Positions 19,100-27,486 of a stretch of DNA of 64,000 bases are shown here, piece after piece. The DNA comes from Nonomuraea candida. Its GTDB lineage: Bacteria > Actinomycetota > Actinomycetes > Streptosporangiales > Streptosporangiaceae. The DNA lies in the NCBI RefSeq assembly GCF_000725485.1, contig NZ_JOAG01000047.1, positions 1-64,000 of the forward strand, in the 5' to 3' direction. A model generated the notes under the pieces. That model ran no database searches. It saw only the letters and a program-made list of their open reading frames with translations, and had not been told where the DNA came from. How positions within the stretch are numbered: position 1 is the stretch's first letter; each line of letters opens with the position of its first letter. The position numbers and the translations under genes are program-made.

Positions 19100-22000
19100 C
19101 CGAGGTACGTGAGGACCGGATCGCCGAGCTCGTCCGGTCCCGGCTCGCCGCCGCGCTGAAGCAGAACGAGCAGGCCGCCGCCCCCGGCATCCCGGCGACG
19201 TCGGCCACGGACATGCCGCTGTCGCCGGCGCAGCGGCGGCTGTGGTTCCTGGCCCAGCTGGAGCCGGACACACCCGCCTACAACGTGCCGCTGACGCTGC
19301 GGCTGCGCGGCCCGGTGGACGTCGCCGCCCTCACCGGCGCGGTGGCGGACCTGGCGGAGCGGCACTGGATCCTGCGCGGCGTCATCGAGGACGGCCGCGT
19401 ACGGCCCGTCGCGTCCGTGCCGGTGCCCGTGGTGGACGCGGCGGACCTGGACCCGGCGGAGCTGGAGCGGGAGCTGGCCGGGCACGCCTGGCGGCCGTTC
19501 CGGCTGGACGCCGAGCCGCCCCTGCGGGCCACGGTGTACCGCCTCGGCGACGACGCGTGCGTGCTCGCGCTCACCCTGCACCACATCGCCACCGACGCCT
19601 GGTCCGAGCGCGTGCTGCTGGACGACCTCGCCCGCCTCTACGCCGCCCGCCTCGGCCTGGAGCCGCCGCCCGCTCCCCCGGCCCTGCAGTACGCGGACGT
19701 GGCCGCGTGGGAGGCCGGGCGGCCGGACACCGACCTCGACTGGTGGGCGGGACACCTGGCGGGCCTGCCGCCGGTGCTCGACCTGCCGCTCGCCCGCCCG
19801 CGCCCGCCCGTGCCCACGTGGGAGGGCGCGGCGGTCGCGGTGGAGGTGCCCGAGGCGCTGTCGGCGAAGGTCCGGGCGGTGGCGGGGACGTCGCCGTTCA
19901 TGGTCTTCCTGGCCGGGCTGCAGGCGTTGCTGAGCCGCCTGTCCGGCGTGGACGACATCGCCGTCGGGGTGCCGCACGCCGGCCGCCACCACCCCGACGC
20001 CGAGCGGGTCGTCGGCTGCTTCATCAACACGCTGGTGGTGCGCGGCGACACCTCGGGCGACCCGACCGGCGCGGAGCTGCTGGCGCGGGCGCGGGCGGCG
20101 GCGCTGGAGGCGTACGCGCACGCCGGCACACCGTTCGAGCGGGTCGTGGAGCGCCTGCAGCCGGAGCGGAACCTCGCGGTCACGCCGCTGTTCCAGGTGA
20201 TGCTCAACGTCTACGACACCGGCGCGCCGGTGTCGCTGCCCGGGCTGGAGGTCGTGACCGGGACCCCGCCCGCGCCGATCGCCAAGTTCGACCTGAACCT
20301 GGAGCTCGGCGACGACGGCACCCGCTTCTCCGGCGAGCTGCGCTACCGCACGGACCTGTTCGACGAGGCCACCGTGCGGCGGCTGGCCGGCTGGTACCTG
20401 GAGCTGCTGGACGGCATGCTCACCGACCCGGACGCGCCGGTGCGGCTGCCGGCCGGCGACGACCTGCGCGGCCGGGACGCGGGCCTGCCCGTGGACGTGC
20501 CGCTGCACACGCTGGTCGAGCGGGTGGCCGACACCCGGCCGGACGCGCTCGCGGCCGGCTCGCTCAGCTACGCGGAGCTGGACCGGCGCGCCAACCAGGT
20601 GGCCCACTGGCTGCTGGCGCGCGGGGTGCGGCCGGAGGAGCCGGTCGGCGTGCTGCTGGAGCGGCGGCCCGAGCTGGTGGTCGCCCTGCTCGGCGTGCTC
20701 AAGGCGGGCGCGGCGTTCCTGCCGCTCGACCCGGTCTACCCGGAGCGGCGCAACCGGGCCGTGGTGGCCGACGCCGGGGCGCGGGTCGTGCTCACGGACG
20801 CCGAGCTCGCCGCCGCGGCGGGGGCGTCCGCCGACCGTCCCGGGGTGGCGGTGCGGCCGGAGCACCTGGCGTACGTGATCTACACGTCGGGCTCGACCGG
20901 GCGGCCGAAGGGCGTCGCGGTCGAGCACCGGCACATCACGCACTACCTCGGCGCGGTGGCCGAGGTCCTCCCGGCGGGGCTGACGTCGTTCGCGCTGGTC
21001 TCCACCGCCGCGGCCGACCTGGGCATGACGAACGTGTGGTGCGCGCTGACCACCGGCGCCACCCTCCACCTGATCGACCACGAGACGGCCACCGACCCGG
21101 CCGCGTTCGCCGCCCGCCTGGCGGCGCAGCCGGTGGACGCCATCAAGATGGTGCCCAGCCAGCTCGAACTCCTCGGCACGGCCGCGCTGCCCGCCAAGCT
21201 GCTGATCCTGGCCGGCGAGGCGGTGCCGGCGGACCTGGTGGCGCGGGTCCGCGAGGCGCGGCCGGACCTGGAGGTGCAGATCCACTACGGTCCCAGCGAG
21301 ACCACGGTGTCGGTGCTGGCCTGCGACGCCGGCGAGGCGCCGGCCGCGCTGGGGCCGGGCCGGGCGCCGCTGGGGCGGCCGCTGGCCGGCGTGGTGTGCC
21401 GGGTGGCCGACCCGGCCGGGCGGGCGCTGCCGCCCGGCGTGCCCGGGGAGCTGTGGATCGGCGGGCCCAGCGTGGCCCGCGGCTACCTGGGCCGCCCCGA
21501 CCTCACCGCGGAACGCTTCACCGGCGGCTGGTACCGCACCGGCGACCGGGTCCGGGTGACCGGGGACGGGCTGATCGAGTTCCTGGGGCGGATCGACGAC
21601 CAGGTGAAGGTGCGCGGGTTCCGCGTCGAGCCGGGCGAGGTCGCCGCGGCGCTGCGGGCCCTGCCGCAGGTCGGGGAGGCGTACGTGCAGCCGGTCGGCA
21701 CCGGCCTGGAGCGCCGCCTGGCGGCCTGGGTGACACCGGCGGCCGTGGCCGCGCCCGTGAGCGCGGACGGGGACGCGACCGTGCGCGTGGCCGGGGACGC
21801 GACCGTGCGCGTGGCCGGGGATGCGGCCGGGGGCTCGGACGTGCGTGTGACCGTGGACGTCGCGCAGGTGCGGGCGGCGCTGCGGGAGCGGCTGCCCGAC
21901 TACATGGTGCCGGCCGCGATCGGCGTGCTGGAGGCGTTACCCCTCACCCCGAACGGCAAGGTGGACCGGGCGGCGCTGCCCGTGCCCGAGGCGGGCCCCG

Positions 22001-25000
22001 CGGTGCGGGTGCCGCTGGGCACCCCCGAGGAGCGCCTGGTGGGCGAGGTCTGGGCCGACGTGCTCGGGCTCGCGGAGGTGTGGGCGGACGACGACTTCTT
22101 CGCCCTCGGCGGGCACTCGTTCGCGGCGACCCGGGTGGCCGGGCGGCTGCGGGAGCGGCTGGGCGCGGCGGTGCCGGTGCGGCTGCTGTTCGAGCATCCG
22201 GTGCTGGCCGACCTGGCCGCCGCCCTCCCCCGCCCGGCCGCCGCCACGCGCGTGCGGCGCGCGCCGGTGAAGGGGCCGGCGGACGGGCCGGTGGACGGGC
22301 CGGTGGACGGGCCGGTGCCGTTGTCCGGGGTGCAGGCCAGGCTGTGGTTCCTGGCGCAGCTCGAACCGGACAGCAGCGCGTACAACGTGCCGGTGGCGCT
22401 GCGGCTGCGCGGCGCGCTCCAGGTGGAGGCGCTGCTGGGCGCGGTGCGTGACCTGGCCGGGCGGCACCACGTGCTGCGCGGCGTGGTCGACGACTCCGGC
22501 CCCGAGCCGGTGATGGCGGTCAGGGACGCCGGCGAGGTGCCCGTCTCCACCGCGCGCGTGAACCGGTCGCAGGTCGAGGACGTGCTCGCCGCGCACCTGG
22601 CGACGCCGTTCGCGCTGGACCGCGAGCCGCCCATGCGAGCGGTCCTGCTCACCGTGGATGACGACACGGGCGTGAGCGACGGCGCGGGTGCGGGCGACGG
22701 CGGGGAGGACGGGCGGGAGCACGTGCTGTCGCTGACCTTCCACCACATCGCCACCGACGCGTGGACGCGCGGGCTGCTGCTGTCGGAGCTGTCCGCCCTG
22801 TACGCCGCCCGCCTCGGCCTGCGCCCGCCGCTCGGCCCGCCGCCCGCGCAGTACGCCGAGGTGTCGCCGGTCCCCGACCCGGCCGGCCTGGACTGGTGGG
22901 CCGGGCACCTGGACGGCCTGCCGCCGGTGCTCGACCTGCCCACCGACCGGCCACGCCCGGCGGTGCCCGACCCGGGCGGGGCCGCGCTCGACCTGGAGCT
23001 GCCGGCCGCGCTGAGCGAGCGGATCAGGGCGGTGGCCACCGCGTACCGGTCCACGCCGTTCATCGTGCTGCTGGCCGGGCTGCAGGCGCTGCTGGCGCGG
23101 CTGTCGGCGAGCACGGACATCGCGGTCGGCGTGCCGGTCTCCGGCCGCGACCATCCGGACACCGAGGGCGTGGTGGGCTGCTTCCTCAACACCGTGGTCG
23201 TGCGGACCGACGTGGGCGGCGACCCGACCGGGCACGACCTGCTGGCCCGCGCGCGGGAGTCCGCGCTGGGCGCGCTCGCGCACGCGGGCACGCCGTTCGA
23301 CCGGGTGGTGGACCGGCTGCGGCCGGAGCGGAACCTGGCGGCGACGCCGCTGTTCCAGGTGATGCTCAACTACCTCCCCGGCGTGGCCCGGCCGGAGCTG
23401 CCCGGCCTGGAGGCGTCCGAGATCCACCTGCCGGAGCTGACCACCAAGTTCGACCTGAGCTGGCACGTCGTGGACGACGGGCCGGGCGCGCCGCTGCGCG
23501 GCGGGCTCGCGTACCGGACCGACCTGTTCGAGCCGGGCACCGCGGCCAAGCTGACCCGCTGGTACGTCGCCCTGCTCGACGGCCTGCTCGCCGACCTGGA
23601 CGCGCCGGTGGGCGCGGTGCCGCTGGAGCCGGTGACCGGCCCGGCCGTGGCCGGAGGGCCGCCGCCGGAGCCGCCCGCCGGGGCGGTGCACCACCTGATC
23701 GAGCGCTGGGTGGACGAGACCCCCGGCGCGCCGGCCGTGGTGGGGGCCGACCGCGCCCTGACCTACGCGGAGCTGGAGTCGGCCGCGAACCGGATCGCGC
23801 ACTGGCTGCTCGCGGCCGGGGTGGGCGCCGACGAGCCGGTCGGCGTGCTGCTGGAGCCGGGCGCGGACCTGGCGTGCGCGTTGTTCGGCATCCAGAAGTC
23901 GGGCGGCGGCTACCTGCCGATGGACCCGGCGTACCCGGCGGCGCGGATCGCCGCGATGCTGGAGGCGGCCGGGGTGCGGGCCGTGGTGACGGTGGGCGAG
24001 TTCGCGCCCCTGGTCGGGGAGGGCCGGCGGGTGCTGGCGCTCGACCGGCCGCCGGCCCTGCCGGACACCCGTCCCGAGGTGGACGTACGGCCGGAGCACC
24101 TGCACCACGTGATCTTCACGTCCGGGTCCACCGGCACGCCCAAGGCGGTGGCCGCCGAGCACGGCGGCGTCCTGAACTATCTGGGCGGGATGCTGCCGCG
24201 CATCGGCGTGCCCGGCGGCTCGTTCGCGGTGGTCTCCACGCCCGCCGCCGACTTCGGCCTGACCTGCGTGTTCGGCGCGCTGACCACGGGCGGGACGGTG
24301 CACCTGGTGCCGCGTGAGACCGCGATGGACCCGGCCGCGTTCGCCGGCTACCTGGCCGAGCACCAGGTGGACGTCGTCAAGTGCGTGCCGAGCCACCTGG
24401 AGCTGCTGGCCTCGGGCGGCGACCTGGCCGCCGTGCTGCCGCGCGAGCTGCTGATCCTGGCGGGCGAGGCGTGCCCGTGGGACCTGGTGGAGCGGGCCAG
24501 GGCCGCCCGGCCCGGGCTCAGGATCCAGAGCCACTACGGCCACACCGAGTCCACGATGATCTGCCTGGTGTGCGACACCGAGGAGATCCCCGCCGACCGG
24601 CGGACCGGCATCGTGCCGCTGGGCCGCCCGCTGCCCGGCGTGTACGGGCACCTGGTGGACGCCGCGATGCGGCCGGTGCCGCCCGGCGTGCCCGGCGAGC
24701 TGGTGGTCGGCGGCCCCGGCGTCACCCGTGGCTACATCGGCCGGCCCGAGCTGACCGCCGAGCGGTTCGTCCCCGACCCGCTGACCGGGCAGGGACGCTG
24801 CTACCGCAGCGGCGACCTGCTGCGCGTCACCTCCGACGGGCGGATCGAGTTCCGCGGCCGGGTGGACGACCAGGTCAAGGTGCGCGGCTACCGCGTGGAG
24901 CTGGGCGAGGTCACCACCGCGCTGCGGGCGCTGCCCCAGGTCGCCGAGGCCGTGGTGCTGCCCGTCGGCGAGGGGAAGGCCAGGCAGCTCGCCGCGTGGG

Positions 25001-27486
25001 TGACGCCGGCGACCGTGGAGGCCGCGGCCGTGCGCTCGGCGCTGCGCGAGCGGCTGCCCGACTACATGGTGCCGGCGCACGTCGTGCCTCTCGACCGGCT
25101 TCCCCTCAACCCGAACGGGAAGATCGACCGGGCCGCGCTGCCCGAGCCGGTGGCGGAGCAGGCCGCGTACGCGGCGCCCGCGACGCCGGAGGAGGAGCTG
25201 GTCGCCGCGGCCTTCGCCCGGGTGCTCGGCGTGGCACGGGTGGGGGCCGGCGACGACTTCTTCGCCCTCGGCGGCGACTCGTTCGCCGCGGTGCGCGCGG
25301 TCAAGGAGATCGGCCGGGGGCTGCGGGTGATCGACCTGTTCACCCGGCCCGCCGTGGCCGAGCTGGCCGCGTTCCTGGGCCGCGAGGAGGGCGGCGGGCC
25401 GCCGGGCGGGCTGCTGCACCGCCTGGGCGGCGGCCGGGCCAGCGAGTTCACGCTGGTGTGCGTGCCGTACGGCGGCGGGTCGGCGGCGGTGTACCAGCCG
25501 CTGGCCCGGGCGCTGGGCGACCGGGTGGAGGTGCTCTCCGCCGAGCTGCCCGGCCACGACCCCGCCCGCCCGGACGAGCCGCCGCTGCCGCTGGAGGAGC
25601 TGGTGGAGCTGCTGGCCGCCGAGGTGGCCGCCTCCGCGTCGGCCCCGGTCGCGATCTACGGCCACTGCGTGGGCTCCGCGCCCGCCGTCGCGCTGGCGCG
25701 CCGGCTGGAGGCGGACGGCGTGCCCGTGCTGGGCGTCATCGCCGCCGCCGGCTTCCCCGCTGCCCGGCTGCCGGGGCTGGTCAGGCGGCTGTTCGGCGGT
25801 GACCGCTGGGTGTCGGACCGGATGTTCCGCGACGCGCTGCGCGCCTCCGGCGGGCTGCTCGACGACATGGACGAGGCCGCCAAGCGCACCGCCGTACGGG
25901 CGATGCGGCACGACGCCGACCAGGCGCAGGAGTGGTTCGGCCGCGAGCTGGCCGGCGAGGGGGCGCCGCTGCGCGCCCCGATCCTCAGCCTGGTCGGGGA
26001 GCGCGACCGCGCCACCGAGCTGCACGAGGAGCGCTACGCCGAGTGGGCGGCGTTCGCGCCCCGGGTGGAGCGGGCCGTGCTGCCCAGGGCCGGCCACTAC
26101 TTCCTGCGCCACCAGGCCGAGCCGCTGGCCGCCCTGGTGCTGGAGCGTCTGACCCGCTGGGCGGCCGGAACGTTGCCCGATCCGGTACGCCCGCCGGAAC
26201 GCACCGGCCTGCGCCCCTTCTACACGGTCGCGGCCGGGCAGATCGTCTCGGCGCTGGGCACGGCGCTGAGCTCGTTCGCCCTCGGCGTGTGGGCCTACCA
26301 GCGCAGCGGCGAGATCCTGGACCTGGCGCTGATCACGATGCTGGCGCAGATCCCGGCCGTGCTGCTCACCCCGCTGGGCGGCGCGCTGGCCGACCGGGTG
26401 GACCGGCGCAAGATCATGCTGGCCTGCGACGCGCTGTCCGGGCTGGCCATGGTGGCGCTGGTGCTGCTGCTGACCACCGGGCGGCTGGAGTTCTGGAACG
26501 TCTGCCTCATCGTGGGCGTGACCTCGGTCGTGACGGCGTTCCAGCAGCCCGCGTGGCTGGCGGCGATCGCGCAGCTGGTGCCGAAGCCGTACCTGCCGCA
26601 GGCCAACGCGCTGGCGAACGTGGGCTTCGGCGCGGGCAACGTGGTCGCGCCGCTCGCGGGCGGCGCGCTGATCGGCCTGGTCGGGCTGGAGGCGGTGGTG
26701 GCCGTGGACGTGGCCACGTTCGCGATCGGCGTGCTGACGCTGCTGCTGGTGCGCTTCCCCGACCGGCTGTTCCACCGGCGCGAGGAGACGTTCACGGCGG
26801 CCCTGACCGGCGGGTGGCGGTTCCTGCGCAGGCGGCGGCCGCTGCTGGTGATGGCGCTCTACTTCGCGGTGGTGAACTTCTGCACCGCGCTCATGTGGGT
26901 GCTCGTCACCCCGGTCGTGCTCTCCATCGGCACCTCGGCGGACCTCGGCCTGGTGACCGCCGTCGGCGGTGTCGGCGCGGCCGTGGGCACCGGCGTGGTG
27001 CTGGTGTGGGGCGGCACCAGGCGGCGGGCCACCGGCATGATCGGCTTCGTGGTCGGGTCCGGGCTCGGCGTGGTGCTGATGGGCGTGTGGCCGGTCGTGT
27101 GGCTGGTCGCGGCCGGGCTGTTCGTCCGGCTGGCGTGCATGAGCATCGGCAACGCGCACTGGCTGTCGATCATCCAGGTCAAGGTGGGGCCCGAGCTGCA
27201 GGGACGGGTGCTCGCGGTGAACATGATGATCGCCACGGCCATGCAGCCGATCGGCTTCCTCGCCGCCGGGCCGCTGGCCGACTGGGCCGGGCGGTTCGCC
27301 GGCGGGCCCGGCGGCGGCGCGGGGGCGGTGCTGCTCGCCAGCGGCGTGTTCCTGGTCGTGTGGGGGCTGCTGGGGCTGCGGCACCGGCCGCTGATGCGCC
27401 TGGAGGACCTCGTCCCCGACGCCGCGCCCCCGTCGGAGGCCGCCGCCGACCTGGACGCCATCCAGGAGAGGGTGCTGAGCGCATGA
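19096..27486 (+). CDS. NRPS C-A-T-C-A-T-TE fused to a C-terminal MFS exporter
   Basis: This single frame of 2796 residues holds two elongation modules, a thioesterase and a transporter. C1 (35-460, HHIATDAWSE); A3 (467-965); T3 (975-1045, Ser1008 in GGHSFAATR); C2 (1074-1515, HHIATDAWTR); A4 (1530-2019); T4 (2029-2098, Ser2062 in GGDSFAAVR); TE (2118-2365). The TE opens CVPYGGGSAAV like type II enzymes. Its nucleophile motif is GHCVG (Cys2191), followed by LVGERDR and GHYFLRH. After a ~20-residue linker the chain becomes a full MFS protein (about 2370-2780; GGALADRVDRRK loop, about 12 hydrophobic helices). Both C domains read HHxxxDA. Hand-aligned codes are near DLTKIAHVSK and DFTKIAHMIK, closest to the Asp/Asn-type pattern. 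It overlaps both operon neighbours by ATGA, coupling release to export (inference). Confidence 0.93.
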   Translation: MTEVREDRIAELVRSRLAAALKQNEQAAAPGIPATSATDMPLSPAQRRLWFLAQLEPDTPAYNVPLTLRLRGPVDVAALTGAVADLAERHWILRGVIEDGRVRPVASVPVPVVDAADLDPAELERELAGHAWRPFRLDAEPPLRATVYRLGDDACVLALTLHHIATDAWSERVLLDDLARLYAARLGLEPPPAPPALQYADVAAWEAGRPDTDLDWWAGHLAGLPPVLDLPLARPRPPVPTWEGAAVAVEVPEALSAKVRAVAGTSPFMVFLAGLQALLSRLSGVDDIAVGVPHAGRHHPDAERVVGCFINTLVVRGDTSGDPTGAELLARARAAALEAYAHAGTPFERVVERLQPERNLAVTPLFQVMLNVYDTGAPVSLPGLEVVTGTPPAPIAKFDLNLELGDDGTRFSGELRYRTDLFDEATVRRLAGWYLELLDGMLTDPDAPVRLPAGDDLRGRDAGLPVDVPLHTLVERVADTRPDALAAGSLSYAELDRRANQVAHWLLARGVRPEEPVGVLLERRPELVVALLGVLKAGAAFLPLDPVYPERRNRAVVADAGARVVLTDAELAAAAGASADRPGVAVRPEHLAYVIYTSGSTGRPKGVAVEHRHITHYLGAVAEVLPAGLTSFALVSTAAADLGMTNVWCALTTGATLHLIDHETATDPAAFAARLAAQPVDAIKMVPSQLELLGTAALPAKLLILAGEAVPADLVARVREARPDLEVQIHYGPSETTVSVLACDAGEAPAALGPGRAPLGRPLAGVVCRVADPAGRALPPGVPGELWIGGPSVARGYLGRPDLTAERFTGGWYRTGDRVRVTGDGLIEFLGRIDDQVKVRGFRVEPGEVAAALRALPQVGEAYVQPVGTGLERRLAAWVTPAAVAAPVSADGDATVRVAGDATVRVAGDAAGGSDVRVTVDVAQVRAALRERLPDYMVPAAIGVLEALPLTPNGKVDRAALPVPEAGPAVRVPLGTPEERLVGEVWADVLGLAEVWADDDFFALGGHSFAATRVAGRLRERLGAAVPVRLLFEHPVLADLAAALPRPAAATRVRRAPVKGPADGPVDGPVDGPVPLSGVQARLWFLAQLEPDSSAYNVPVALRLRGALQVEALLGAVRDLAGRHHVLRGVVDDSGPEPVMAVRDAGEVPVSTARVNRSQVEDVLAAHLATPFALDREPPMRAVLLTVDDDTGVSDGAGAGDGGEDGREHVLSLTFHHIATDAWTRGLLLSELSALYAARLGLRPPLGPPPAQYAEVSPVPDPAGLDWWAGHLDGLPPVLDLPTDRPRPAVPDPGGAALDLELPAALSERIRAVATAYRSTPFIVLLAGLQALLARLSASTDIAVGVPVSGRDHPDTEGVVGCFLNTVVVRTDVGGDPTGHDLLARARESALGALAHAGTPFDRVVDRLRPERNLAATPLFQVMLNYLPGVARPELPGLEASEIHLPELTTKFDLSWHVVDDGPGAPLRGGLAYRTDLFEPGTAAKLTRWYVALLDGLLADLDAPVGAVPLEPVTGPAVAGGPPPEPPAGAVHHLIERWVDETPGAPAVVGADRALTYAELESAANRIAHWLLAAGVGADEPVGVLLEPGADLACALFGIQKSGGGYLPMDPAYPAARIAAMLEAAGVRAVVTVGEFAPLVGEGRRVLALDRPPALPDTRPEVDVRPEHLHHVIFTSGSTGTPKAVAAEHGGVLNYLGGMLPRIGVPGGSFAVVSTPAADFGLTCVFGALTTGGTVHLVPRETAMDPAAFAGYLAEHQVDVVKCVPSHLELLASGGDLAAVLPRELLILAGEACPWDLVERARAARPGLRIQSHYGHTESTMICLVCDTEEIPADRRTGIVPLGRPLPGVYGHLVDAAMRPVPPGVPGELVVGGPGVTRGYIGRPELTAERFVPDPLTGQGRCYRSGDLLRVTSDGRIEFRGRVDDQVKVRGYRVELGEVTTALRALPQVAEAVVLPVGEGKARQLAAWVTPATVEAAAVRSALRERLPDYMVPAHVVPLDRLPLNPNGKIDRAALPEPVAEQAAYAAPATPEEELVAAAFARVLGVARVGAGDDFFALGGDSFAAVRAVKEIGRGLRVIDLFTRPAVAELAAFLGREEGGGPPGGLLHRLGGGRASEFTLVCVPYGGGSAAVYQPLARALGDRVEVLSAELPGHDPARPDEPPLPLEELVELLAAEVAASASAPVAIYGHCVGSAPAVALARRLEADGVPVLGVIAAAGFPAARLPGLVRRLFGGDRWVSDRMFRDALRASGGLLDDMDEAAKRTAVRAMRHDADQAQEWFGRELAGEGAPLRAPILSLVGERDRATELHEERYAEWAAFAPRVERAVLPRAGHYFLRHQAEPLAALVLERLTRWAAGTLPDPVRPPERTGLRPFYTVAAGQIVSALGTALSSFALGVWAYQRSGEILDLALITMLAQIPAVLLTPLGGALADRVDRRKIMLACDALSGLAMVALVLLLTTGRLEFWNVCLIVGVTSVVTAFQQPAWLAAIAQLVPKPYLPQANALANVGFGAGNVVAPLAGGALIGLVGLEAVVAVDVATFAIGVLTLLLVRFPDRLFHRREETFTAALTGGWRFLRRRRPLLVMALYFAVVNFCTALMWVLVTPVVLSIGTSADLGLVTAVGGVGAAVGTGVVLVWGGTRRRATGMIGFVVGSGLGVVLMGVWPVVWLVAAGLFVRLACMSIGNAHWLSIIQVKVGPELQGRVLAVNMMIATAMQPIGFLAAGPLADWAGRFAGGPGGGAGAVLLASGVFLVVWGLLGLRHRPLMRLEDLVPDAAPPSEAAADLDAIQERVLSA
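21769..21816 (+). repeat. Two 24-bp units in A3 subdomain linker
   Basis: GGGGACGCGACCGTGCGCGT plus GGCC occurs twice in tandem, followed by a partial third copy. It encodes repeated DATVRVAG inside the A3 C-terminal subdomain, before the LRERLPDYMVP segment. Confidence 0.85.
22282..22317 (+). repeat. Three 12-bp units between T3 and C2
   Basis: GACGGGCCGGTG is repeated three times, giving DGPV repeats in the flexible linker between the first carrier domain and the second condensation domain of this synthetase. Confidence 0.9.
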
